Both the position numbers and the translations under genes were made by a program. Positions 26,087-34,750 of a stretch of DNA of 64,000 bases are shown here, one piece after another. Source of the DNA: Atopomonas hussainii (GTDB lineage Bacteria; Pseudomonadota; Gammaproteobacteria; Pseudomonadales; Pseudomonadaceae); contig NZ_FOAS01000003.1 in NCBI RefSeq assembly GCF_900109735.1, positions 186,001-250,000 on the forward strand, given 5' to 3'. How positions within the stretch are numbered: position 1 is the first letter of the stretch; each line of letters starts with the position of its first letter. The notes under the pieces were generated by a model. That model searched no databases and was not told the origin of the DNA. It saw nothing but the letters and a program-made list of their open reading frames with translations.

Positions 26087-26183
26087 GGCCAGTCTCCAAG
26101 GTTCGGTGCGCCGCCCAGCTTAATCGTCTGGCCAGCGCACCAACAGGCACAGTGGCGTGGTCAATCGGCGCTGCACTGTTGGA

Positions 26184-27026
26184 CTAGAAGCTCACCGACG
26201 GGCCATCTGGCTCTTGCAGGGCGAAACCGGCATGCACGCGCCGTGCGGTGCTGTGTGCACCGTCGGCTTTCTCCAGCACCAGACTGTCGCCGCGCTGCTC
26301 AACTAAGCGATAGCTGTCGCGGTAATACACCGGGCGACCGCTGACCTCGGTGGTTTCCAGCACTTGCTGATCGCCTTGTTGGCTCCAGCAACCGCTTTCT
26401 TGCCCGACATCCACAGCGCTTACGTCATGCACTTGATAATCCAACTGGAAGCGGCCATCCGCGTTCAACGCCAGCAGCTGCTTGACCTGTTTGCCGTCCA
26501 GCTCGCGCTCTTCATACCAGCGGCCGACCAATTTATGCGTGGCGCCCGGTGCCTTGCAGGCCACCTCTTTAAGGCGCTGCGGCTCGCCGGCTAGGTGGCT
26601 GCGATACACGCGGCGCAAGGTCTCGGCATCGAAGCGGCAATGCGTGCTAGGGCAGTCAGCCTGAATCGTGAACTCGCCGCCAAGGCTTGTGGGGAAGTCG
26701 ATACGCAGCTGCGGCCAGCCTTCGACCATGCCACCGGCGGGGGTAACCATACTCTCGCCTTGGCGCACCAAGCGCGGACCACCGGCGCGAGCTACATCGC
26801 CTAAAAACACCACGGTACGCAGGCGCTTGAGCTGGCAGTCCACCTCATCGGCGCAGCGCTGTGGGTCGACCACCACAGCGGGGCTGGCGCCGGGCTGTGT
26901 CGCAGGCGTATTGGCGTAAGTATTACCGGTATACGGCGTGCCTTGGCTTACCGGCAGCTGATTGCAGCCGAGCAATGCACTGATAACCACACTCAGGCCC
27001 ACGGCCTGACCTAACCACTGACGCAT
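26184..27026 (-). CDS. Hypothetical lipoprotein
   Basis: No family was recognised. The 280-residue product begins with a lipoprotein signal (VVISALLGC), so it should be anchored by that cysteine. A Thr/Pro-rich linker (about 28-52) precedes a folded part with paired cysteines (RCADEVDC, DCPSTHC, VACKAP, GCWSQQ) suggesting disulfides in the periplasm. The C-terminal half (HKLVGRWYEERELDGKQVKQLLALNADGRFQLDYQV) looks like a beta-barrel, lipocalin-like segment. ATG 27026 follows AAGGAGAA. Confidence 0.68.
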   Translation of the reverse strand: MRQWLGQAVGLSVVISALLGCNQLPVSQGTPYTGNTYANTPATQPGASPAVVVDPQRCADEVDCQLKRLRTVVFLGDVARAGGPRLVRQGESMVTPAGGMVEGWPQLRIDFPTSLGGEFTIQADCPSTHCRFDAETLRRVYRSHLAGEPQRLKEVACKAPGATHKLVGRWYEERELDGKQVKQLLALNADGRFQLDYQVHDVSAVDVGQESGCWSQQGDQQVLETTEVSGRPVYYRDSYRLVEQRGDSLVLEKADGAHSTARRVHAGFALQEPDGPSVSF

Positions 27027-27090
27027 CTTGTTCTCCTTGGTTGCGTTTTGCGGTGGGGGAACGTCGCTCTGGCGCGCGACGGGTGTTACA

Positions 27091-27281
27091 AAAAACCTAC
27101 TGCGCTCGGCTATGCCGCGTTAAAAACAGGCTCAAAATGCTCACAAATCCTTTGAAAAGGATTTGAACAGCTTTAGCTGGCCCGGAGGGCGAAGCACAGC
27201 ATGTGCGGAGTATTTACCATTCGTAAACTGCGCTTTCTCGCCTGTTTTTGCCTTGCCTAGCCATCGCTCGTGACGGTTTTT
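27091..27281. mobile_element. MITE-like palindromic element, copy 2, with 69-nt insert
   Basis: In opposite orientation to copy 1. CTACTGCGC, TTAAAAACAGGCTCAAAATG, GTAAACTGCGC and GCCTGTTTTTGCCTTGCC match copy 1. The outer ends have diverged to AAAAACC / GGTTTTT. An insert at 27144-27212 is absent from copy 1. Confidence 0.7.
27144..27206. repeat. Four consecutive small hairpins inside repeat copy 2
   Basis: CAAATCCTTT-GA-AAAGGATTTG (27144-27165), CAGCT-TT-AGCTG (27168-27179), GCCC-GGA-GGGC (27180-27190) and GCACA-GCA-TGTGC (27194-27206) follow one another with 0-3 bases between. All four stems are perfect. Confidence 0.75.
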
Positions 27282-27332
27282 ATCTTTTCTGCTCTGCCTA
27301 GGCCGGTTTTTTGTGGCTCAGGGCAGAAACAA

Positions 27333-27358
27333 TAAGGCCCTACCGAGGTAGGGCCTTA
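27333..27358 (-). terminator. Terminator after fba
   Basis: TAAGGCCCTACC / GGTAGGGCCTTA with a two-base loop, a few bases beyond the fba stop codon; on the minus strand a short T-rich tail follows (TTATTGTTT). Confidence 0.75.
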
Positions 27359-27362
27359 ACGC

Positions 27363-28427
27363 TTACTTCACTTGCGCGTTCAGCTCGCCTTTGGCGTAGC
27401 GCTGGAACATGCCTTCCAGTGAGATCGGTTTGATCTTGGAAGCATTGCCGGCGGTGCCGAAAGCTTCGTAGCGGGCGATACAAATGTCGCGCATCGCTTC
27501 GACGGTTTTGGCAAAGAACTTACGCGGGTCGAACTCGCTCGGGTGCTCAGCCATCATGCGGCGCATGGCACCGGTTGAGGCCAAACGCAGGTCGGTATCG
27601 ATATTGACCTTACGCACACCGTGCTTAATGCCTTCGACGATTTCTTCTACCGGCACGCCGTAGGTTTCTTTGATGTCGCCACCGTACTGGTTGATGATCG
27701 CCAGCCACTCTTGCGGTACCGACGAAGAACCGTGCATCACCAAGTGAGTGTTAGGAATGCGCGCGTGGATCGCCTTGATACGGTCGATAGCGAGAATGTC
27801 GCCAGTCGGCGGCTTAGTGAACTTGTAAGCGCCGTGGCTGGTGCCGATGGCGATGGCCAGCGCATCCACTTGCGTCTTCTTGACGAAGTCAGCGGCTTCT
27901 TCCGGGTCGGTAAGCATTTGGCTGTGATCAAGCACGCCTTCGGCGCCGACGCCGTCTTCCTCACCAGCCATGCCGGTTTCCAAGCTACCCAAGCAGCCCA
28001 GCTCGCCTTCTACCGACACACCGCAAGCGTGGGCCATGGCCACGGTTTGCTGCGTCACGCGGACGTTGTACTCGTAATCGGTAGGGGTTTTACCGTCTTC
28101 GCCGAGCGAGCCATCCATCATCACCGAGCTGAAGCCCAGCTGAATCGAACGTTGGCACACATCTGGGCTGGTACCATGGTCTTGGTGCATACACACCGGA
28201 ATGTGCGGAAACTCTTCGATGGCGGCGAGAATCAGGTGACGCAGAAACGGGGCACCGGCGTACTTACGCGCACCGGCCGAGGCCTGCACGATCACCGGGG
28301 AGTCGGTTTTGTCGGCCGCTTCCATGATGGCGCGCATCTGTTCCAGGTTGTTGACGTTGAACGCCGGCACGCCGTAGCCAAACTCGGCAGCGTGGTCCAG
28401 CATCTGGCGCATTGAAATCAGGGCCAT
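27363..28427 (-). CDS. fba: Class II fructose-1,6-bisphosphate aldolase
   Basis: Zinc-dependent reversible cleavage of fructose-1,6-bisphosphate to DHAP and glyceraldehyde-3-phosphate, used here mainly for gluconeogenesis and the pentose/Entner-Doudoroff cycle. The 354-residue protein is the Calvin-cycle subtype. Seen are NVNNLEQM, the metal-ligand segment [41 protein letters not shown] and [13 protein letters not shown]. It is the last gene of the tktA-epd-pgk cluster. A small lipoprotein gene lies between it and pgk. Confidence 0.97.
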   Translation of the reverse strand: MALISMRQMLDHAAEFGYGVPAFNVNNLEQMRAIMEAADKTDSPVIVQASAGARKYAGAPFLRHLILAAIEEFPHIPVCMHQDHGTSPDVCQRSIQLGFSSVMMDGSLGEDGKTPTDYEYNVRVTQQTVAMAHACGVSVEGELGCLGSLETGMAGEEDGVGAEGVLDHSQMLTDPEEAADFVKKTQVDALAIAIGTSHGAYKFTKPPTGDILAIDRIKAIHARIPNTHLVMHGSSSVPQEWLAIINQYGGDIKETYGVPVEEIVEGIKHGVRKVNIDTDLRLASTGAMRRMMAEHPSEFDPRKFFAKTVEAMRDICIARYEAFGTAGNASKIKPISLEGMFQRYAKGELNAQVK

Positions 28428-28481
28428 GGTTCTCTCCCAGGCAAAACGTTAAACACAAAAAGCGCTCAAACAGGCGCTAGC

Positions 28482-28820
28482 TTATTGGCCAGCGCCCTGC
28501 GCGGCGCGGCAAGCGCGCCCAATTAATTCGTCATCGGCGGCCCAATACAGCAGGGCCTCGTCGCCTTTGGCGTGAAACACCAGTGTAGCGTCGCTGTACA
28601 GCATACCCGAGCCGCTCGGCTGGCGCGGCAAGGTAAAAGCCAAGGCGTCTAAACGCAACTCGACCACCTCATTACTCGCATCAGCAAAGCGCCAGCGAAA
28701 CTGCTCGCCGCCTTCGCACTGCCAATGCTGCCATGCCGCCGGCTGGCTAAATGGCGTGCCGGGCTGGCTGGCGCAGCCTGCCAACCCGAACAACACTGCC
28801 ACTAAGCCTAGCCGCAACAT
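28482..28820 (-). CDS. MliC-type lysozyme-inhibitor lipoprotein
   Basis: A 112-residue lipoprotein with lipobox LFGLAGC. The mature part has the MliC layout: WQCEGGEQFRWRF with the first conserved cysteine, the strand-loop PSGSGMLYSDATLVFHAKGDEALLYW matching the inhibitory SGAKY-type region, and a late ACRA cysteine to pair with the first. Such proteins block C-type lysozymes in the envelope. The exact SGxxY residues are altered (SGSGMLY), so inhibitory activity is inferred. It sits between pgk and fba, 8 bases from pgk. Confidence 0.75.
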   Translation of the reverse strand: MLRLGLVAVLFGLAGCASQPGTPFSQPAAWQHWQCEGGEQFRWRFADASNEVVELRLDALAFTLPRQPSGSGMLYSDATLVFHAKGDEALLYWAADDELIGRACRAAQGAGQ

Positions 28821-28828
28821 GACGTGCC

Positions 28829-29995
28829 TTAGCCTTTGGCGCGGCTTTGCAAAATCTCCACCGCCGGCAGCACCTTGCCTTCGACGAACTCCAAGAAGGC
28901 GCCGCCGCCGGTGGAGATGTAGGAGATTTTGTCCGACACATTGTACTTATCGATGGCCGCCAAGGTGTCGCCACCGCCGGCAATCGAGAAGGCATCACTG
29001 GCGGCAATCGCCAGCGCTAAGGTCTTGGTGCCTTCGCCAAACTGGTCAAACTCGAACACACCTACCGGGCCATTCCACAGCACGGTTTTGGAGCTTTTCA
29101 GCAGCTCAGCAAACTGCGCGGCAGTCTGCGGACCGATGTCGAGGATCATGTCGTCGTCGGCCACTTCGCTGATCAGCTTGATGGTTGCCTCGGCGCTTTC
29201 GGCGAACTCTTTGGCTACCACCACGTCGACCGGCAGCGGTACGTTGACCTTGCTGGCGATGTCTTTAGCGGTGTCGACCAAATCGGCTTCGTACAACGAC
29301 TTGCCAACCTTGTAACCGGCAGCGGCCAAGAAGGTGTTGGCGATGCCGCCGCCGACGATCAGCTGATCGCACAGCTTGGCCAAGCTGTTCAGTACGTCCA
29401 GCTTGGTCGACACCTTAGAGCCAGCAACAATCGCTGCCATCGGACGAGCGGGGTTATCCAGCGCCTTGCCCAAGGCATCCAGCTCAGCCGCCAGCAACGG
29501 GCCGGCGCAGGCGACCGGGGCAAACTTGGCCACACCGTGGGTCGAAGCTTGCGCGCGGTGCGCGGTGCCGAAGGCGTCCATCACATAGATGTCGCACAGA
29601 GCAGCCATTTTCTGCGCCAGAGCGTCGGCGTTTTTCTTTTCGCCAGCGTTAAAGCGTACGTTCTCGAACAGCACCAGCTCGCCGTCTTTCAGGCTCAGCT
29701 CAGCATCGAGCCAATCGCGGATCAGCGGTACGTCGCGCGACAGCGCGTCGCTCAGGTAGTCGGCCACGGGCTTGAGCGAGCTTTCTTCGTCAAACACGCC
29801 TTCTTCCGGACGCCCCAAGTGCGACATCACCATGACCTTGGCCCCGGCTTCCAGCGCCAGCTTGATGGTCGGCAGGGCAGCCACGATACGCGCGTCGCTT
29901 TTCACCTTGCCGTCTTTCACCGGCACGTTGAGGTCTTCACGGATCAACACGCGCTTACCGCGCAGATCCAGATCAGTCATCTTCACCACGGACAT
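28829..29995 (-). CDS. pgk: Phosphoglycerate kinase
   Basis: Transfers phosphate between 1,3-bisphosphoglycerate and ADP in central carbon metabolism. The 388-residue protein matches the family length. Seen are [14 protein letters not shown], the substrate-binding [21 protein letters not shown], the nucleotide-binding [32 protein letters not shown] and [10 protein letters not shown]. It follows epd closely, as in many proteobacteria. Confidence 0.97.
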   Translation of the reverse strand: MSVVKMTDLDLRGKRVLIREDLNVPVKDGKVKSDARIVAALPTIKLALEAGAKVMVMSHLGRPEEGVFDEESSLKPVADYLSDALSRDVPLIRDWLDAELSLKDGELVLFENVRFNAGEKKNADALAQKMAALCDIYVMDAFGTAHRAQASTHGVAKFAPVACAGPLLAAELDALGKALDNPARPMAAIVAGSKVSTKLDVLNSLAKLCDQLIVGGGIANTFLAAAGYKVGKSLYEADLVDTAKDIASKVNVPLPVDVVVAKEFAESAEATIKLISEVADDDMILDIGPQTAAQFAELLKSSKTVLWNGPVGVFEFDQFGEGTKTLALAIAASDAFSIAGGGDTLAAIDKYNVSDKISYISTGGGAFLEFVEGKVLPAVEILQSRAKG

Positions 29996-30007
29996 GGCAC
30001 TTTTCCT

Positions 30008-31069
30008 TTACTGACAGCTGTCATGTGAGGCCGCCGGAACCCGCGCCAACCAATGCGCGGCGCTGTCCAGCAGGCGTTGAGCAAACCCCCATTCGTTATC
30101 GAACCAGGCGAGCAGATTCACCAACCGTGGCCCAGCCACGCGGGTCTGACTGCCATCGACGATCGCCGAATGCGGGTCATGATTAAAATCGCAGGAGGCG
30201 TGCGGCAACTCAGTGTAGGCCAGCAAGCCCCGGTAGGCGCCCTCGGCAGCCTGTTTGAGCAGGGCATTCACCTCAGCAGGCGTAGTGTCACGCGCCACTT
30301 GCAGGGTGATGTCCAGCGCCGAGACATTCACCGTCGGCACGCGCACGGCCTTGGCCTGAATGCGCCCGGATAGCTCCGGCAGCAGACGCTCGATACCGCG
30401 CGCTAAGCCGGTAGACACCGGAATCACCGACTGAAACGCCGAGCGCGTGCGGCGCAGATCACGGTCGTGATAGGCGTCAATCACCGGCTGATCGTTCATC
30501 GCCGAGTGAATCGTGGTGATCGACACATAGTCGATACCCAGCGCCTCATTGAGCACTTTTAACAGCGGCACACTGCAGTTAGTGGTGCACGAGGCGTTGG
30601 AGACCAAGCGCTCGCTGCCAGTCAGCTGCTGCTGATTGACGCCAAACACCACAGTGGCATCGACATCCGTCTCGCTGGCCATGGGCTGCGAGAACAGCAC
30701 GCGCGGCACCCCGGCATTAAGAAAGCGCTGGGCGTCTAAGCGGGTGGTGTATTGCCCGGAGCACTCGATCAGCAAGTCGAGCTGCAAGGCCTGCCAGTCG
30801 ACCTGTTCGGGCGTCGCCGCGCAGCTGACCGCCAGCGCGTGTTGATCGAGCCACAACTGGTTATCGGCCGCGCGCACCTGAGCGGGAAAACGCCCATGGG
30901 TGGAGTCAAACTGGGTGAGGTATTCGACACTCGCCAAGTCGGCAATATCGTTCAGCGCAACGATATCTAACGGGCTCTGCGCGCCACGTTCATGCCACGC
31001 ACGCAGCACGCAGCGGCCAATGCGGCCGTAACCGTTAAGGGCGATGCGATAAGGACGAGGGCGAGACAT
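30008..31069 (-). CDS. epd: Erythrose-4-phosphate dehydrogenase
   Basis: A GAPDH-like enzyme that oxidises erythrose-4-phosphate to 4-phosphoerythronate, the first step towards pyridoxal phosphate. ATG 31069 starts the Rossmann segment IALNGYGRIGRCVLRA; in-frame sequence upstream is unrelated. The 353-residue protein has the catalytic SNASCTTNC, IHSAMNDQPVIDAYHD and RTRSAFQSVIPVSTGLARGIERLLPEL. This block, and its place between tktA and pgk, fit Epd better than glycolytic GAPDH. Activity as a second GAPDH cannot be excluded. Confidence 0.88.
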   Translation of the reverse strand: MSRPRPYRIALNGYGRIGRCVLRAWHERGAQSPLDIVALNDIADLASVEYLTQFDSTHGRFPAQVRAADNQLWLDQHALAVSCAATPEQVDWQALQLDLLIECSGQYTTRLDAQRFLNAGVPRVLFSQPMASETDVDATVVFGVNQQQLTGSERLVSNASCTTNCSVPLLKVLNEALGIDYVSITTIHSAMNDQPVIDAYHDRDLRRTRSAFQSVIPVSTGLARGIERLLPELSGRIQAKAVRVPTVNVSALDITLQVARDTTPAEVNALLKQAAEGAYRGLLAYTELPHASCDFNHDPHSAIVDGSQTRVAGPRLVNLLAWFDNEWGFAQRLLDSAAHWLARVPAASHDSCQ

Positions 31070-31118
31070 GCAGGGCCGGCAAGCTGCGGCGAGCGCCTCA
31101 CGGCGCCCGCCTAGCGCA

Positions 31119-33122
31119 TTACGCGTCGAGCAGCTCGGCCGCAGTGGCCAGCACGTTGTCGACGGTGAAGCCAAACTCTTCAAACAGCTGCGCCGCCGGA
31201 GCCGACTCACCGAAGCTGGTCATGCCGATGATGCGACCATCGAGGCCCACGTACTTGTACCAGAAGTCGGCATGCGCGGCTTCGATGGCGATACGCGCAC
31301 CCACTTCGACCGGCAGTACCGATTGTTTGTAAGCGGCATCTTGCGCATCGAACACGCTGGTCGAGGGCATCGACACCACGCGCACGCGGCGGCCTTGCTC
31401 GTCGAGCTTGGCAGCAGCTTGCATGGCCAGGCCGACTTCCGAGCCGGTGGCAATCAAGATCAGCTCCGGCTCACCGGCGCAGTCTTTCAGCACATAACCA
31501 CCGCGCGCCACATCAGCCACTTGCGCAGCGCTGCGGCTCTGGTGCGGCAGGTTCTGACGACTAAAGATCAGCGCGCTGGGACCATCACGGTGTTCGATGG
31601 CGGTCTTCCACGCAATCGCCGATTCCACCGCATCACAGGGGCGCCAGGTTTGCAGATTCGGCGTGCCACGCAGGCTAGCCAGCTGCTCGATGGGCTGGTG
31701 AGTCGGGCCGTCTTCGCCCAAACCGATCGAGTCGTGGGTGAACACGTACAGCACTTGCTGCTTCATCAGCGCCGACATGCGCACGGCGTTGCGGGCGTAT
31801 TCCATAAAGATCAGGAAGGTCGCGCCGTAGGGCACGAAGCCACCGTGCAGGGCCACGCCGTTCATGATCGCGCTCATACCGAATTCGCGCACACCGTAGA
31901 ACACGTAGTTGCCTGAGGCATCGTTAGCGCCGACGCCTTGGCAGCCCCTCCACAGAGTCAGGTTAGAACCGGCCAAGTCAGCCGAGCCGCCGAGCAGTTC
32001 TGGCAGCAGCGGGCCAAAGGCGTTCAGCGCATTCTGGCTGGCCTTACGGCTGGCGATGGTTTCGCCTTTGCTCAGTACGTCATCGATATAGGCTTGCGCT
32101 TTGGCGCTGAAGTCCGCCGGCAGCTCACCTTTGATCACGCGGCGCTCGAATTCGGCAGCCAGCTCAGGATGCGCAGCACGGTAAGCGGCAAACTGTTCGT
32201 TCCACGCGGCTTCACGCTCGCTACCGGCGGCTTTGGCGTCCCACTCGGCATAGATGTCGGCGGGAATTTCAAACGAACCATGCTCCCAACCCAGCTGAGC
32301 GCGGGTCAGAGCGATCTCGTCGGCACCCAGCGGGGCGCCGTGACACTCTTCTTTGCCTTGCTTGTTCGGCGAGCCAAAACCAATCACGGTTTTGCAGCAG
32401 ATCAGCGTCGGCCTGTCGCTGGTGGCGCGGGCGGTTTCGATGGCGATCTGGATCTCTTCGGCGTCGTGACCATTCACATTGCGGATCACCTGCCAGCCGT
32501 AGGCTTCGAAGCGCGCCGGGGTGTCGTCGGTGAACCAACCTTCTACTTCACCGTCGATGGAGATGCCGTTGTCGTCGTAGAAGGCGATCAACTTGCCGAG
32601 GCCCAAGGTACCGGCCAGCGAGCACACTTCGTGGCTGATACCTTCCATCATGCAGCCGTCGCCCAAGAAGGCGTAGGTGTGATGGTCGACGATGGTGTGA
32701 CCTTCGCGGTTGAACTGCGCGCCGAGCACTTTTTCCGCCAGCGCGAAACCCACGGCATTAGCGATGCCTTGGCCGAGCGGGCCGGTAGTGGTTTCTACGC
32801 CGGGGGTGTAGCCGTACTCGGGGTGGCCCGGGGTTTTGCTGTGCAGCTGACGGAAGTTTTGCAGATCGCTGATCGACAGATCGTAGCCGGTTAAGTGCAG
32901 CAGCGAGTAGATCAGCATCGAGCCGTGGCCGTTAGACAGCACGAAGCGGTCACGGTCGGCCCACTGCGGGTTCTGCGGGTTGTGCTTTAGGAAGTCGCGC
33001 CACAACACTTCGGCGATATCCGCCATGCCCATCGGGGCACCCGGGTGGCCACTGTTGGCTTTCTGCACGGCATCCATGCTTAAGGCACGGATGGCATTGG
33101 CTCGGTCACGACGGCTGGGCAT
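31119..33122 (-). CDS. tktA: Transketolase
   Basis: Thiamine-diphosphate-dependent transfer of two-carbon units between sugar phosphates, cytosolic. The 667-residue length is standard. Seen are [39 protein letters not shown], the cofactor motif [41 protein letters not shown], and in the second half [28 protein letters not shown]. It heads a tktA-epd-pgk-fba cluster. Upstream on the same strand lies the end of the Pil-Chp operon. Confidence 0.97.
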   Translation of the reverse strand: MPSRRDRANAIRALSMDAVQKANSGHPGAPMGMADIAEVLWRDFLKHNPQNPQWADRDRFVLSNGHGSMLIYSLLHLTGYDLSISDLQNFRQLHSKTPGHPEYGYTPGVETTTGPLGQGIANAVGFALAEKVLGAQFNREGHTIVDHHTYAFLGDGCMMEGISHEVCSLAGTLGLGKLIAFYDDNGISIDGEVEGWFTDDTPARFEAYGWQVIRNVNGHDAEEIQIAIETARATSDRPTLICCKTVIGFGSPNKQGKEECHGAPLGADEIALTRAQLGWEHGSFEIPADIYAEWDAKAAGSEREAAWNEQFAAYRAAHPELAAEFERRVIKGELPADFSAKAQAYIDDVLSKGETIASRKASQNALNAFGPLLPELLGGSADLAGSNLTLWRGCQGVGANDASGNYVFYGVREFGMSAIMNGVALHGGFVPYGATFLIFMEYARNAVRMSALMKQQVLYVFTHDSIGLGEDGPTHQPIEQLASLRGTPNLQTWRPCDAVESAIAWKTAIEHRDGPSALIFSRQNLPHQSRSAAQVADVARGGYVLKDCAGEPELILIATGSEVGLAMQAAAKLDEQGRRVRVVSMPSTSVFDAQDAAYKQSVLPVEVGARIAIEAAHADFWYKYVGLDGRIIGMTSFGESAPAAQLFEEFGFTVDNVLATAAELLDA

Positions 33123-33246
33123 TGGCAGCGCACTCCTGCATACGGCTAGAAAAAAGGCCGCTATTGTCGCCCAGCTTAGGCAGGCGGGGCAATTCTTGCG
33201 CTACGAAAGGTTGGCCGCCGTGATATTTAGCGACGTTGCGTGGTGT

Positions 33247-33726
33247 TTAGATGATGCCGTGCTCGGCCAGCATGTTCTCCAGCGCCAGCAAATCGGGGAT
33301 TTTTGCCATGATGCCATCGGCATCCACCGCCGCCAGCTCAAGCGCCGCTAGGGGCACATCGGCCGCGGCCAGCTCACTATCGACCTTCATGGCGCGCGGA
33401 ATCCCTTGCACCAACAGGGCAATGAACTTCACATGGCTACGCCCGCCTTGCGCGTTAAGCACTAAGATTCGCGCCTGATTACCCGCCGCTACGGCCGGCT
33501 CACCACTGGCCACCTCGAAGGACAGCAGCGGCAAACGCAGGTCACGCCAGTTGACCAAGCCCAAGAACCAGTCCGGCAAGTCGTCATTGCCTTGCGGCGC
33601 ACGGTAAGGGATCAGCTCCGCCACTGCGACGTTGGGCACTATCAAAGTACGATCGGTCAACGGCAGCAGCAGCGCGGTCAGGCTGCGGATTTCTTCGTTG
33701 TCCGGTGACGTCATGACAGACTGCAT
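33247..33726 (-). CDS. chpC: ChpC, CheW-like adaptor of the Pil-Chp chemosensory system
   Basis: A 159-residue CheW-domain protein that can link a receptor to the ChpA kinase. Seen are LIVPNVAVAELIPY, WFLGLVNWRDLRLPLLSFE and AALLVQGIPRAMKV-like core residues with a shortened C-terminal strand. The start ATG 33726 has GGAGAG at ideal spacing. It is the last gene of the cluster, 10 bases after chpB. No chpD or chpE homologue follows; transketolase comes next. Confidence 0.88.
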   Translation of the reverse strand: MQSVMTSPDNEEIRSLTALLLPLTDRTLIVPNVAVAELIPYRAPQGNDDLPDWFLGLVNWRDLRLPLLSFEVASGEPAVAAGNQARILVLNAQGGRSHVKFIALLVQGIPRAMKVDSELAAADVPLAALELAAVDADGIMAKIPDLLALENMLAEHGII

Positions 33727-33736
33727 AGTGCTCTCC

Positions 33737-34750
33737 TCAAGCGGCTGCGTGTGCCGCCAAGCGCGCTACAAGGGCGGCGGCTAATTCGTGGGGGGTGCCG
33801 ACCAAGCGGCTATGCCCTGCTTCGCGCAGCGCCTCGGGCATGCTCGGGCAGGCGCAGGTGTCGGCGGTTTGCGTCCAGATCTCGCCACCTTGGCGCTCGA
33901 CATAGGCCGCTGCACTCAGGCCATCGCAACCCATGCCGCTAAACACCATCACGCCGCAACGCCCTGCAAAATGCTGCGCCAAGTTGAGCATCATCTGATC
34001 AATCGACGGGCTGTACGGCTCGGGCCAGCTGCGACCACACAGTTGCACGCTGCCGTCTTCGTTAAAGCTCATTTCTTCGCCGATGCTGGCGACCACTACT
34101 TCGCCCGCGCGCAGCGGCTGCCCCGCCACGGCGTTACGCACCGGCCACTGCGAATGCCGGCCAACGGCCTGCGGCAAGCGCGTTTCAAAGCTGGGGTCGA
34201 TGTGCTGGGCGTAGACAAACGCCACCGGCAAGCCGTGCGGCAAGGCATCGAGAAAGTTCTTCACCGCCGCCGGGCCACCCAATGAAGCGGCCAGCAGCCA
34301 GACTTCGCTAACTTCATCGCTGGCACCTTGAGCAAAGCCCGCCGGCAAATCGATGCGCTCAGCGGCTTTGTGGCTTTCCAGCAGCTCGGTCAGCGCGGGG
34401 CCCACTTGCCGTGTAGGGTCGCCGACTAAACGCTTGAGCTTACCGAACAGGCGGCGCTCCCAGCGTGGGTAATTTTCTGAGCTACGCTGCGGTGCTTGGC
34501 CTTCGCCAAACAGCACGGGGCTTTCCGAATGTTCCAGCAGCAGGTCGATCAGGCGGTCGTCATCGTGCACCAGATCGACCAACCACAAGTCGGTCGCACA
34601 GGCCTGCAACTGCTCGTGATCAAAGCGACCCGGATCAGTATTCAGCACCACTTGATAACCATTGGCAGCCAACGCCTGCTGCAACACATGACGCTGCAAC
34701 GAGGTGTCGGCGATGACGGCAATCCTTGCCGTTACAGCAGCCTCAGTCAT
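33737..34750 (-). CDS. chpB: ChpB, CheB-type protein-glutamate methylesterase
   Basis: Predicted to demethylate the PilJ receptor and so reset signalling. In the 337-residue protein the N-terminal part (1-120) is receiver-like but without a clear acidic phosphoacceptor pocket. The C-terminal methylesterase domain has the catalytic serine in LAASLGGP, histidine in AQHIDP and aspartate in FSGMGCDG. The start overlaps the chpA stop by 8 bases, so translation is coupled. Confidence 0.9.
   Translation of the reverse strand: MTEAAVTARIAVIADTSLQRHVLQQALAANGYQVVLNTDPGRFDHEQLQACATDLWLVDLVHDDDRLIDLLLEHSESPVLFGEGQAPQRSSENYPRWERRLFGKLKRLVGDPTRQVGPALTELLESHKAAERIDLPAGFAQGASDEVSEVWLLAASLGGPAAVKNFLDALPHGLPVAFVYAQHIDPSFETRLPQAVGRHSQWPVRNAVAGQPLRAGEVVVASIGEEMSFNEDGSVQLCGRSWPEPYSPSIDQMMLNLAQHFAGRCGVMVFSGMGCDGLSAAAYVERQGGEIWTQTADTCACPSMPEALREAGHSRLVGTPHELAAALVARLAAHAAA

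Noticed and set aside
31068-32894. Long open frames on the plus strand opposite transketolase
   Set aside because: They mirror the codon pattern of tktA, show no family similarity and lack ribosome-binding sites.
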